Below, in pieces: positions 1 through 11,593 of a DNA stretch of 64,000 nt. The stretch covers positions 14,391,631 through 14,455,630 of the forward strand of contig CM053802.1 in NCBI GenBank assembly GCA_028671895.1, in the 5' to 3' direction. The stretch's first letter is position 1; the number at the start of each line of letters is the position of its first letter. Made by a program: the position numbers and the translations under genes. The notes beneath the pieces were generated by a model. That model had not been told where the DNA came from. It was given only the letters and a program-made list of their open reading frames with translations, and ran no database searches. The stretch is from Oenanthe sinensis (taxonomy: Eukaryota; Streptophyta; Magnoliopsida; Apiales; Apiaceae).

Positions 1-87
1 AAAATAATTTGATACATGCTAATCGGACATTTAGGCAAAGTCAATACCTGCTCAGTACAGCAAAACCTCACATATGTATATATGCAG

Positions 88-1872
88 GGTGCTTCCCAAG
101 TGGATCAAGCAATTCTTCCTGTTGGTTCTGAGCAAGTCTTTATAATGTCGCAAGATATTTCGAATAGCATAAAGGAAGATTTGGCTTGGGGAACATACAT
201 TCTATTGCGCAATACAAACAGTGTATCGGTGGTAAGGACTAGGTTTCACAATACTTGATGAAATCTAAGAAGATTACGATTATTGCCGACATTTGATAAA
301 TAAATGATTACTTATAAAACAAACTAGGACATGGTATTCATTGTTGAAATATTGTGCAAACTTCTTGAAGTTTCTAGAATTATTGAAAAGTGATCACTCA
401 TTCATAGGTTCATGTATTCGCATTTATTATAAGTACTATGAATCTATCCATGCTTATCATCTAGAATATTCTATATCTACTATATAATGTACCCTGCACA
501 TTGTAGCAAACCAGATTTATGAATTCAGTTCAATATTTCAGAAATATCTATCTGTTCTATCAATATTAAACAGCAGTGTGTGTGTGTGTGCGCGCGCGCG
601 CGTGTGCGTGCGCGTGCGCGCATAATTCTGCCTAGCTTGTTAATTTTGATCTTGGGCCTGCAGTTAGTGTGTTCTAGATGTTTAGAGAGTGTTCATAATT
701 CTCTCAACTTTCATTTGGTAATACAACCTCTTTGCAAATTAATTTTTGCATTTCTAGCTTATATCAGTTCAAGGTGCAATATGTGTGCGCGGATACTGGG
801 ATACACCTGAAACTATTTTGAAAAGTAATGCACTTGGTTGGTTTGAGAAACAGATTGAGCAGATTGGTTTCTCTAATTTGAAGGACGCTCTTTATTTTCC
901 GCAGAGCACAGGTATGCTGTAGTTCTTCCTTTTTTTAGACCGTGCCAACAATTGATCATAATGACAGTACCTTCTGTATATTCCTGATCATGACACATTT
1001 TACATTTGGTAAAAAAATTATAATATAATGATAAGTGATGTGTGCTTTATAAACATGAAGGAAAAGGATGCTATGGTTTGTTCATACTTGCCTATTGCTG
1101 TAAAACAACTAAATTATGAACATCCAAAAAATCAGCCAAAAAATATTATAGCTTCTTATAAGACATTTTGTTATATTTTTGTATCATATATAATTGCTGT
1201 CAGTAATTTCTTAATATATAGACTTTTTTCGGTAATGGACAATTGGCAGAATTTAAATGCTCACACATACATGCTTCTGCTGAGGATTAAATCCTGGATT
1301 GAACCCTCGACCTCTCGTTAAAAAGAGAAGGGGGATATCGACTAGACTACAAAGCTAGGGGTTAATTGAGACTTACAAAAGTCTATTTTACTCTATGTGG
1401 CTGGTTCGATAGTTTTATAGTGTAAATTTAATCGGGTGTGCGTATCTTACAATTTTTCAACAATATATTGGCTTCAGGATTTGGCTATTTAAATATATTA
1501 TTGAATCTACAATTTGATAAAAGTTTTAGTGGTGTTATATGGTTTAGTTAGCTTATGTGTATAATGTTGAAACCCGAAATTTTCAATTATACTGTTTACT
1601 TGTTATAATTACACCTTACAAAAGTCAGAAACCGAGATGTTTCAATAATGAAGCGTGTGAAAGTTGGATATTTTTCATGTTTTCCAGACTCTGAACTGTG
1701 GAAGATTCTCCCAGCTGGGACTCGCTCTCTCCTGGTGCAACCTGTTCTCCTTGAAGAGCAGTCAAAGGGTTTTGTCCTGGTTGCTTCTAGCATCGGTTTT
1801 GCATATAACAACAGAGACAGATTATGGATAAGAGCCATTGCTGATAAATATAGAGGTAGAGAATATATGTGA
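88..1872 (+). CDS. CCB4: CCB4-like chloroplast cofactor-assembly protein, 3' part (three exons)
   Basis: Three exons join in phase: 88-231, 758-911 and 1688-1872, with the stop at 1870-1872. Introns begin gtaagg and gtatgc and end in ag. The joined protein reads through LPVGSEQVFIMSQ, SNSIKEDLAWGTYILLRNTN, ICVRGYWDTPE, LGWFEKQIEQIGF, LPAGTRSLLVQPVL and RDRLWIRAIADKY. This matches my knowledge of the C-terminal half of CCB4/CCB2-type DUF2930 proteins, which help attach heme ci to cytochrome b6 in the thylakoid membrane. The N-terminal exons, including any transit peptide, lie left of the window. The last six residues (GREYM region) could be read past a weak donor at 1856, so the exact C-terminus is uncertain. 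The family call rests on remembered motifs. CCB2 is the alternative. Confidence 0.66.
576..620. repeat. GT/GC dinucleotide microsatellite in the CCB4-like intron
   Basis: A run of alternating gt units passes into alternating cg and gt units. It lies in the first visible intron of the CCB4-like gene. Confidence 0.9.
1225..1375 (-). mobile_element. tRNA-derived SINE remnant in an intron
   Basis: On the minus strand, about 1290-1350 reads like the pol III promoter of a tRNA-derived SINE. The A-box-like part is GTAGTCTAGTCGATATC (about 1327-1343). The B box is GGTTCAATCC (about 1297-1306), which fits GWTCRANNC. Spacing between the boxes is short, as in tRNA genes, but no complete cloverleaf is visible, so this is a SINE head and not a tRNA gene. 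The outer borders are estimates because no clear target duplication was found. Confidence 0.5.
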
Positions 1873-2062
1873 ATAAAATTGCAATTATATTGATCTCTAA
1901 CATTGTTATTGGGTCAAATTCGTCATCTAATTTCGGCTGTTATTTTTAGTATCTGCATATTAGAAGTTTCACCAAAAAAATTCCAAGTGTTAAATCTAAT
2001 GTGTGTAAATATATCAAAGCCGGAGACTGCACTACTGAATGTATATAGATAGATGATAGCAA

Positions 2063-2999
2063 CAGGGGCGGAACTAAGGTTGGGGCTCCAGCCCCGTCGC
2101 TCCACTTTTTCCACAAAAATTACCATTAATACATCGGTTCAAATCAGTTCTAGCACTGTCAAATACTCAAATATAAGCTTAGCCCAAATGCTCGAACCTA
2201 ATTTTTTACCTCTAGTGATGTGGTATATTACATTTTATATGGATTTATTATGCGAGTCCTTGCAATTATTATTATTTCCTTGTATAGTGTTTGAGGAGGA
2301 GTTGTTTTTTTAAATGAACACGATTTTTTCTTTTAGGAAACCTTTTCTTTGTATTATGTATATTAAATATTTAAATTTATATAAGTTTAACGATATATTT
2401 AAGGTTGAAATCATATTCGAAAAAATGTATAGATTAATTTTTTATATCTATTTTTTAATTCTTGCATATGTTTTAACTTTTTCTATATCAATATTTTTCT
2501 TTTTTATGAAATAAATTATATTTATATTTTAATGATACGCATCTCATGTTCTCATTTTCTTTTACTAATCTATGTATTGCATCTTATTTTACTTTTCTGA
2601 TTCGTATTATTCTAATTTCTAAATATTAATCATATATCAAAATAAATATTTGCATTATTAGGTCCTTACATTATAGATTTAGTTTAATTTTTTTTGAGAC
2701 TTTGTATTATATTTTCAGTTAATGATTCATTCAAAATATTAAAATACTTTAACCATTTGTCCATTTTAATGTTTTTTTTAAGTTTAAACTTGATCTAGTT
2801 TTTTATTTTTTTTGCTAAATTTATATTTAATTTCGTTTATGAAAGACAAAACTATACATAACTTAGTTTTGGTCTACATAAAATGGAAACTTAATTTTTA
2901 ATTAATTATCTACACATATAAATGTTATATTATATTTTTTTTAAATTTAAGTCCTAAAAATTCTAGCCGGGGCACTTTAAAGTTCTGGGTCGGCCCCGG
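2063..2999. mobile_element. Non-autonomous hAT-like DNA transposon (937 bp)
   Basis: The element starts CAGGGGCGGAAC and its end, read from the other strand, starts CCGGGGCCGACC, giving short imperfect terminal inverted repeats. An exact 8-bp direct repeat, gatagcaa, flanks it at 2055-2062 and 3000-3007. An 8-bp target duplication is typical of hAT elements. The interior is very AT-rich with no transposase ORF, so it would depend on an enzyme made elsewhere. Short ORFs inside look accidental. Confidence 0.75.
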
Positions 3000-3007
3000 G
3001 ATAGCAA

Positions 3008-4180
3008 AGGAAGATGAAATATCCACAAAGAAAAGGGTAGTTGAACAAAAGTCATAGAACAATAATGCAGGATTTGCCTAATCATGTCTAAGGCTAGTAT
3101 AGTACTTTCTCGAATAATCACCTCTTTAAAGTAGTTTAGCACTTTAGCTACACAAGTTAGCAGGTTTAGAAGGAAAAATAAAATCGTAGTATATATTGGT
3201 ATAGGTTGTTGAGATCGAGATAACTGTCGCTTTAAGTCATTTTTTTTAAATCTTTAAAGGGATTGGCCGAGTCATTGTAGATTTGTCCAAGAAGATTGGT
3301 TAAAAATAATCTTGTTGCTCGCTGTGACCTTTTTCTGAACCATTATTCACTCAGGATACTGATTCTGCAATTAAACAATCTGTGTGCAAGAAATTTCTTT
3401 GGTTGCCCTTGATACAAAGTAAGGGGATATCTAGTAAATTTCTTTATATTGCTCTATCTTTTTCAAGCCAGCTTATCAGATGCCCCAAAGAAAAAGCCAG
3501 CTTAGCAGCTAGGTCTTTCCTTATTAATTATTTTGGCAGGATGAGAGATTTGGTAATTTTTTGATTGCAAGACTATGACTTCAATGTGGAGGTTAAGAAT
3601 ATCGTCATTGGATTAGAAGGATAATTGTAGAGAAAAAGGTGTCTATGGTCGTAAAAGTTAGGAATTAGAATTAATCGGTTGAGTTGTAGATTAAAAATTA
3701 ATTGGAGTAATAATTATATATTTTAATATTTAATATATTAATATAATTTATTATAAAATATATCATTTAAGAATATGATTCATAAATATTAATCAGATTT
3801 TAAAAATTATATTAATAAAATATTTTACGAATATTAATAAGGGATTTTTAGAACACTAGGTTACAAGGTTATTGTTATGATGTGTAGAAGACTATCATTG
3901 TACAATTATTGTTGTAATGATTGACGTGTTTAAAAAAATGTACTTATATATCGCTTTTGTATACTAAATTAATATATACCTTTCAAAAAAAAATTACATT
4001 ATATAATCAATTTCAAATCACTCTTATTAGAGGTAAACGGCATTAAATATTTTTCAATGCATACTTTAACGAGTCACACACTCACACCTACATAAATACT
4101 AAATATAAAATCAAATCCTACGATAACTAGGATTTACACCCATATAAAACCGAATCCTACAACAACTGGGATTTGAGACT
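3008..4180. other. AT-rich spacer before the CTD phosphatase-like gene
   Basis: No supported gene. AT-rich sequence with scattered short ORFs only. The last 200 bases resemble the promoter region of the inverted paralogue near 51,100-51,250. Confidence 0.6.
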
Positions 4181-4202
4181 TGTGGGCCATGGTACCAAAA
4201 CC

Positions 4203-4210
4203 TATATATA
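4203..4210 (+). promoter_or_regulatory. TATA box of the CTD phosphatase-like gene
   Basis: TATATATA lies about 63 bases before the ATG at 4273, within the context ccaaaacc...cccaagagtc. The same context with the same TATA box precedes the inverted paralogue (minus strand, about 51,183-51,190), and a diverged version precedes the third copy (about 53,546-53,552). Conservation between copies supports a real core promoter. It also argues against a start upstream of 4273, because that start would lie at or before the TATA box. Confidence 0.7.
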
Positions 4211-4272
4211 CCCAAGAGTCCTCACCATTGTGTAAAACCAACGCTACTCTTAATAATCAGAGGGTTTTGAGA

Positions 4273-5151
4273 ATGGCGAGGGTGAGGGTGTTTAACAGGG
4301 AAGAAATCAGCAGGTGCGATGAGAACGAAAAAGAAGAATCATTCAAATTCACCGAAACAATTTCACAAGGACTAATGGGGACTGATGAAGTTGAGAGTGT
4401 CAAGAAGGTTGAGTTGCAGAATCTGCAAAGTCGAAGGAAGCTGTGTTTGGTTCTTGATTTAGACCATACTCTTCTTCACACCAAACATCGTGGTACCCTT
4501 ACACCCCAACAGAAACTACACCTATCTCATTATAAGGGTGATGATCTCTATCGATGGAAGTTGATGGGGGTTAAGTTTTTCACTAAGTTGAGGCCTTTCG
4601 TTCGACAATTCTTGGAAGGGGCGAGTGAGATGTTCGAGTTGTATGTGTACACTATGGGATCACGCGATTATGCCTTGCACATTGTTGAGGAGTTTCTTGA
4701 CCCGAAAGGTGTGTACTTTGGTAACAGAGTAATAGCCAGGGAGGATTGTAGTGTACAAGGACAAAAGGGACTTGATGTTGTGCCTGTCCATGAGAGTGGT
4801 GTTCTTGTTTTGGATGATACGGAGTCTGTATGGAAAAGACATTCTGGTAATTTGATTGTGATTGACAAGTACGATTATTTTAGGCAAGTGGGAGGGGATG
4901 AAAGTGAGGGTACAGGAGCGTTGAGTTGTGCATTGGAAGTACTTACAAAGCTACACAGTGTTTATTTTGAGTGGTACGGTTGTTTTATGCCCGGTGATGT
5001 GAGAGAGCTGCTGCAATATTATTATTTGGATATCGTTAATGATGAGGGGCAACAAGAAGTTGGGATGAGGGCTTGTTCATCTGATACTGGAAAGCGTTCG
5101 AGGGTTGATGATGAATTGTCAAGCGTTACTAAAAGGCAAAGGATCTGCTAG
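4273..5151 (+). CDS. FCP1-type RNA polymerase II CTD phosphatase-like protein (CPL4-like, short form)
   Basis: Single-exon gene, 292 aa from the ATG at 4273 (MARVRVF). The FCP1 homology domain is clear. The catalytic signature LVLDLDHTLLHT lies near residues 58-70, the segment YTMGSRDYALHIVEEFLDP near 128-147, and the second acidic motif LVLDDTESVWKRH near 178-190. Such enzymes use the first aspartate of DxDxT to remove phosphate from serines in the heptad repeats of RNA polymerase II, in the nucleus. Basic stretches GKRSRVDD and TKRQRIC at the C-terminus could be nuclear localisation signals. The protein is much shorter than Arabidopsis CPL4, and I see no BRCT domain. It is the only intact member of three copies in the window. 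The other two lie inverted about 46-49 kb away and are broken. Confidence 0.88.
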   Translation: MARVRVFNREEISRCDENEKEESFKFTETISQGLMGTDEVESVKKVELQNLQSRRKLCLVLDLDHTLLHTKHRGTLTPQQKLHLSHYKGDDLYRWKLMGVKFFTKLRPFVRQFLEGASEMFELYVYTMGSRDYALHIVEEFLDPKGVYFGNRVIAREDCSVQGQKGLDVVPVHESGVLVLDDTESVWKRHSGNLIVIDKYDYFRQVGGDESEGTGALSCALEVLTKLHSVYFEWYGCFMPGDVRELLQYYYLDIVNDEGQQEVGMRACSSDTGKRSRVDDELSSVTKRQRIC

Positions 5152-5590
5152 GTTTCTGAACTTGGATCGGTGGAGTGCATAACAGAACTTGTTCATACGA
5201 AATTTTATAGAAACAGTAGACTTAATAGTGATGTACTATAAACGATTTGATTGAAGTTTGGTACTTGATTATGTATAAATTTTTTGAAGTTGGATTATGT
5301 ATATGCTACCAGTTGATGCCATTTTAAAAGTTCTACTGAAAGCTTTAATGAAAATTAATATGGTGCAATTGCAGCTACTGAATGTTTTGTTAGATCTGGT
5401 AGAAATTTTTGATTATAATTTCCATGTACTGAACAAGTTAATTTGAGTTTGGCATTAAAACAATCGAATGCATGTATATATACTTTTGGCAGTTTAGAAT
5501 TGATATGCAACCAGGCTAAGATTAGTAGTGAAGTCATTTCAAACGATCCACTGTTGTAAGCTTGTCATGAAATATTGTAGAGCATATTAT
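5152..5590 (+). other. 3' flank of the CTD phosphatase-like gene, shared with the inverted copy
   Basis: No ORF of note. Segments such as gcaattgcagctactgaatg (about 5365-5385) and caaacgatccactg (about 5538-5552) recur on the minus strand near 50,150 and 49,985. The duplication that made the inverted paralogue therefore included some 400 bases beyond the stop codon. Confidence 0.65.
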
Positions 5591-5820
5591 GGGCCTGTTT
5601 GGCAAAGTGCTATTTATGGAAATAAGGGCTTATTTCCGGAAAAAAGTAGGGATGTATGTACTTTTCAGAAATAAGCCCTTATTTCCAGAAAAAAGTAAGT
5701 TCATATTTGGTTTTAAAATTCTAAAACAAATATTTATCTTTAAAAAAAATATGAAAATATGTAAAAAAAAATAAAAAAATAAGCTACTTATTTTAAGTTT
5801 ATGGAACCCCAAACACTCAC
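5591..5820. mobile_element. MITE, Tourist/hAT-like (about 230 bp)
   Basis: The left end GGGCCTGTTTGGCA and the right end read from the other strand (GTGAGTGTTTGGGG) form an imperfect inverted repeat around TGTTTGG. The interior contains repeated complementary segments of the type gaaataagggcttatttcc. A possible 3-bp target duplication (tat) flanks it. There is no coding capacity. The superfamily is uncertain because the TSD is so short. Confidence 0.5.
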
Positions 5821-8800
5821 TATAATTGTGGTTTAAACTGTGTATTACTATACAAAAATTAGAGCATCCCTGTCCCCGTAGGGTGTTGTTCGATATGGAG
5901 AAAAGTCCTTGCTTTTATCTCCTACGTAGTTGGCAATGGTTGATCCTTTCACCTGTTTAATACCCTGGTATTGATGGGAATTTTAATGCAAAACTATCGC
6001 ATTTGCTGGCTTATGTAATTGAGAATAGTGTTTGGAAGCTGCCTTTAATCAGCCCTTACTAACACCACTGCCCTGTTGAGCTACAGAGATGGATCACTGA
6101 GTTTAAGTATTAAAACTACCTGTTGTACGTGACAAAATGACTAAATAATGTGGATGCTGTAAAAGATAAGAAAGTTACAACCAGGCTGATTGAACTGGGA
6201 CTCTACTAGCTAAACGAGTCATCTTAGGCTGGATTAATGTCACTATAGTATTACAAGTCTTTTAAGACTTAATGTAGTGGGAATCTGTCGTAATGTTTAG
6301 TTCCAGCATTGCATCTGCAGTGGTGCTGAAACTCAGCATTGTCACTTGAGGATATACTTTCACATGATTGCTGGGAAGGCCACTTTAATTTTCTACCTGG
6401 CACAACATCATCTCTAGCATCCTCCTGGATACTGTTCCTGAATCTCTAGCATGCATTCTTTCACTTGTGTGTGACCTGCCTTGGTGAACTGGAACTGCAA
6501 ATACACATGTTTAATTCCGACAAACAAAAAGGATAAAAAAGTAATGCCATTTAATATTTCCTTGTAACAGTTGCATGCATCAAAACAATTCAGTGGCACT
6601 CAGTTCAATCCAAGATTAGATGACCAATTTTATCGAGTACAAATATACTTTTCATTTCCTATGGTTAATTCATAATTAAGGTAGTTCTTCGGGGAGTTGG
6701 CATTTCAACTCTGGAAATTTTAGGGGTTTGGTTGTAGCGATTTTCCAACAATAGCTCCTTGTAAAAAGACTGAGTCTCAACTATAATCTAAGTACAGTAC
6801 ACGGACAAGACATTGCCATTTAGCGCAGTCAAAACTAAACTAATCTATGCATGTACTTTCTAAAAAAAAATTAATTTCATTATTAAAATTTTCGTAAAAA
6901 TTTATGTGCCCTTCTAAAAATTAAATTTTAAAAACGTATATACCAAAAATAATTTGATTCCCTTACCCACCTTAAAATTTTTTTGAATCCAGCCCCGATT
7001 ATTTTGTTCATAATTTATAACCGCAACTATACTCTGAGACTTGTTTAGGCGGGATCTGACCCCATCCGCCCCCATTTACCTGACTTTTACTCATATTTTA
7101 AGAATTAAATGATTTCTTGTCAAAAAAAATACTAAGAATATAAATTATTTTTAATTATTTTTTGCGAATAAAATTTTAAATATTAAAATTTTATTTATAA
7201 AATAATTTTTTTAAAAAAATTATATAATTATGCGATCAATATATCTTAAAATACACGTAAAAGTCAAAATAAAAAATAAATAAAAATAAAAATAATACTC
7301 CATTCGTCCCACTTCAAGTGTCTTATTTGACTTTTTAACGGTCAAATTTAATTAATTTTGAACAAAAATTATAAATATAAATATATATATATATATATAA
7401 TTTTCAAAATCTGAAAAGTATATTTTAAAGAAAATTATATAAACTTTTCAATGATATATATTTTATAATTTTTTTAGTTATATAATATATGTAATATTTA
7501 GTCAAATTTTAAAATTTTTGATCATTAAAAAATCAAATCAGCCGCCTGATACATTTTCCAATTTATTTTAAGATAAATCACCGGCTTTCTAGTCTTGTTC
7601 AAATTATTGCACCAATAGTTTTGGGGATATGCATCTCTTGTTAGCAATAATTCTGGTTGCAGCATCTCCAATTTATTGAAGTGATGTCAATTTCAAGAAT
7701 TAATTTGTCAACAGAAGAGACATGTGGCTTCATTTAAATTTTAGATTGGTACTGTAATTTATTACTGTACTTCTTTCATTTCAAAATTTTGTTTTAGTTA
7801 ATATTTTATAGTTAAATTAATCAACTTTAGATTAAAAATTATATATATATTATATTTGAAAAAATTAATTAAATTTATTTTAAAATATACTTTTTAGAAT
7901 TTTAAAATTAAAAAAAATAGATAAATTATAATTGATTAATTTAACTGCAAAAAATTTGAACAATATGGACGGATGTACTATTTACTGCAAAAAAAAGTCG
8001 TAGAGTTGTAGACTGTACTGTTGCAACTGTGTATAGAATATACAGTTTTCTGTTTCTTTATTATTTTTTGTTAAATTATTATACACTTGCAAATTGTAAT
8101 TGCGATACCTAACATATTTATTTTAATCACGTTTAATATATTTTTGTTCCACAACGCCAAAGAGTACTTTGGTCAATAGTTCGTTTCTATTTATCAATTC
8201 TCTAAATCTTGCTTTGATGAATGGTGTCCGGGCACGAATTATAGAGGGCTTATCATTTTTTGTTTCAAAAGTTCAGGATTTAATTTTGACTCGTTTCAAG
8301 AATTTTTTAAAATAAATTCGTATTTATATAATATTTTTAATATTTTATTTTTTTAATATAAAAATATAAATATTATATTTTTGTTCAATAAAAGAAAATT
8401 TATGTAATCAAAGCATTTAAGATTATGTGTAAAAAAATCAAATGACTTATATGCGGACCAAAGAGAGTATTTTCAACTAAAAAATTAAGTTTCAATTAAA
8501 AATATGACATGATAATGGAAGCAATGAGTTCCCAAATATTTGAGAGACTCGTTGTTTCAATTAGTCCCCATATTTCTATCTCTTCTAGTATCTTCAATAG
8601 TTTCCTAATTAGCTCTAATTATAATATAAAATATTAGGTTTCTAGTCATTTAATACATTTTTAAGAGTGTCAGTTCCAATAATACTCCTTATATTTTCTC
8701 TCTATTTTATTTTTTATTAATATATGAACCCCGTTATGACCAAAAAGTGAAAAAAGTAATGAATTTTTGGAGGGAATACATATTTTATTGATATAAAAAA

Positions 8801-9280
8801 AGTTAGGAATCATGTAGTGACTCGTAAATTAGAGAAGATGCCTCTAAGATTTTTAAAAGCCTCTAGGAGTCTCTTAAACTCTATTTTATGTTATGTTATC
8901 TATTTTTTAATTTAGAAATTTGTTTAGAGACCCTGTTAAAAATGCTCTCAGTTGTTTTCTTAGTTGTTGAGAAAGTTGCCCAAAAATGATATATAAAACG
9001 TATCCATAAAACTTACAAATAAACATAAAGATGGTGATTAGGATTGCTATTTTCATTATTTTTCAATTTTAGAATCAAAACGGATCTACATCGTTTATTT
9101 ACAACGGAATGGTATACAATATTAACCGTTCTTAATGAATATTATAGGATTTATGACTACACAAACTATTAAGAACGGCTATGATAATTTAATCATGAAT
9201 ATCTTTATTTATATCTATTAAATACTTTTCAATTCCCTTATTAATATCTATTACCATATTTCCTACATAATATTTACAAG
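5821..9280. other. Gene-free AT-rich intergenic DNA
   Basis: No gene could be supported on either strand. Two degenerate MITE-like stretches are visible: about 7288-7560 begins tactccattcgtcccactt, and about 7765-7980 begins gtacttctttcatttcaaaa and ends atggacggatgtac. Both recall the ctccctccgt ends of Stowaway-type MITEs but are too decayed to delimit. Confidence 0.5.
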
Positions 9281-9449
9281 AGTAATGTTAAGGGTGTAAA
9301 ATGGTGTAAAAAAATATTTTTTAAATGACACATTGTCCAATATATTTACACAGATCTCCCAAACTAAAATTTTCTAAATTGACATATTACGTGTACCATA
9401 TTATTTGGAACAAATTTTTTGTACCCAATTTTATAACCATAGCATTACT
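9281..9449. mobile_element. Small MITE with imperfect terminal inverted repeats
   Basis: The left end AGTAATGTTAAGGGTGTAAA is matched by the right end on the other strand, AGTAATGCTATGGTTATAAA. The total length is about 169 bp. It is non-coding and its target duplication was not resolved. Confidence 0.5.
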
Positions 9450-10857
9450 TTATTGATAAAGTGTTATATATTTAACCATCGATGATTAGTATATTATATA
9501 TTTTATAATTTGTTGATAACCGATTCGTAGATGTTAAAACGTATATAATTTTTTATTAAGTTGAAAAATGATAAATATATTTGAGCATAGTAATTGATCA
9601 TTTTTTATATATTTGCATTAAAAAATTTAAACCTCGTAATACTATACATGGTCATCCTTGACATATCAAGATCTATATAATATTATTTAAAATTTAATAG
9701 CCAATTTAATATCCACCAATCCTTTCTAATTCTGCCATTAATCCTGGTTCAATCCCCATTCACTCCAAAATTTATTAAAATATATAATTATTTGTAAGTT
9801 TAAAACTTAATTATTCAAAAAGAATTAAATTCTATGTTCATAAATAAGGTTGAGTATGATCCGGGTTGGACGGTTTTGAAGGATCAAACAAAATCAAATC
9901 AAAATGTTTGATTTTCATAATTTGGAAGTTGAATCCAAACTAAATGCTCAAAAAATCGGACCGAATTAGTCCCCATGTTATATATACAACTTTGTCGGCC
10001 ACAATTCTCTTTTTATACAAATACTTACGGATAATATTATATTATATTTAAATTATATTTTATATTTTTTATTTTAAGAATTACCTGTCATATAATTTTT
10101 ATTTAATATAATTGTACTTACATTCAACTCAATTTAATTACCATTCAAATTCTTTTATTTATTTAAAATTAATGTAAAAACAACATTGTATAGAAAAAAT
10201 ATAGAAAAAATTAATAATAAAATAAATCATCGTATTAAATTAAATAATTAATATATAATTTATTAATATTTGCACATGCTCTAAGTTAGTATTATATAAA
10301 ATCAAAACTAAATCGAACGATCTTGATATAATATAAATCAAAACCAAAACAAGCCAATTGAAAACAAAAAAAACAATTTGGTTTGGACGAGATTTGAACA
10401 ATTTGGAAAAATATTGTTCATATCTTTGTCATTTATTCATAATTATGAATTTATGATTACTGCATGTGCAATTCAAAATTTTTCAAAATCTAAAGCGTTA
10501 TTAATAAAGCACGCTTAAATCATTAGCAAAAGATTGCCGGTACACACTATCATAATGTGCTTTAAATATATGATTACATTAATTTTTTTATTTTAATCTT
10601 GTAATATAAAATCTCTTTCTTGTCAAAAATAAATCTTGTAATATAAAAATATATATTCTACGTTTTCATTTAAAGAAAATATTTCAAAAAAAAAGTTCTT
10701 TGAAATATGCCAAAAGAAATGACAGATATTAAAAAAAAATATATATAAAATAATATCTGCATTTTTACCTGACATCCAATTACAAAATTTGAAATTAATA
10801 TCTGCATAGTTGCATGATATGTTAGATTGAGTCCTATACTCCTGTTTATAAATATTA
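9450..10857. other. Gene-free AT-rich spacer
   Basis: Nothing beyond short accidental ORFs. No motif, tRNA or conserved coding signal seen. Confidence 0.5.
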
Positions 10858-11099
10858 CTCCCTCCGTTCTTTTTACATGTCTTTTTTTGATTTTTTATGA
10901 TCAAATTGACTAGTCTTTTTATTATAAATTAGAAATTGTTTTTTTTATAATTTTAAAAATTTAAAAATATATTTTAAAGTAGATTGTATATAGATTCTAA
11001 TAATATATATATATATATATATATTTTTATATATTATTTTTAAGTTGCAGTCAAAACTTAATTAGTTTGACTGTACAAAAAATAATGAGTACAGGGGAG
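10858..11099. mobile_element. Stowaway-like MITE, degenerate
   Basis: It starts CTCCCTCCGTTC and ends with a weak complement, ggggag. The internal fragments ttgactagtc and tagtttgactg are partly complementary. This is the usual look of plant Tc1/mariner-type MITEs, but the right end and TA duplication are eroded. Confidence 0.45.
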
Positions 11100-11330
11100 C
11101 ATCTTTTTTTTTAAAAAAAAAGATTTAGTTAAACATTGTCCAAATATCAATCAGAAAACGATTCATCATCGTGTTGTCATGTTTGTGCTGGGAAAAATGA
11201 GTTTGGGTCGATCAAATCCCCCGCATTATCCAATTAAAAAAATGCATCTACTAAAACAAAAAGGTTAAGTTAAGGGTCCGTACAATTATTTTATACTGTA
11301 ACTTTATAAGAACATATATACAAAATAGTA

Positions 11331-11593
11331 CTCCCTCCGTCTCGTTATACTTTTCCTGTTTTGACTTTTTGTACTGTTCATTGTAAGCGATTGACTACTA
11401 ATTTACACATAATTTATAAGACAAAATATAGTCATGAGTGATTTTGTTTGATTCGTATTTGTGAGTATTTTAATACAGTAAATTTTTTATATTTAATACT
11501 AATACGAAATTAAAGATATTAACGATCAAAAAGTGTGTGTTGGCAAGCGTGCACATGATTAACAGGTAAAGTAATAAGAGACGGAGGAGGGAG
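11331..11593. mobile_element. Stowaway-like MITE (263 bp)
   Basis: The left end CTCCCTCCGTCTC and the right end gagacggaggagggag are inverted repeats. TA dinucleotides flank both sides (11329-11330 and 11594-11595). This fits a Tc1/mariner-derived Stowaway MITE. It is non-coding. Confidence 0.75.

Noticed and set aside
1028..1321. 97-codon ORF between CCB4-like exons
   Set aside because: It lies in an intron and partly over the SINE remnant, with no conserved words.
4180..4272. Longer N-terminus of the CTD phosphatase-like protein starting upstream of 4273
   Set aside because: It would begin at a TTG and would include the TATA box and leader, which are conserved between paralogues as promoter sequence. 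The ATG at 4273 is shared in position by the copy at 51093.
4660..4887. Minus-strand ORFs inside the phosphatase gene
   Set aside because: Antisense shadows of a well-supported coding frame. Similar shadows occur over the paralogues.
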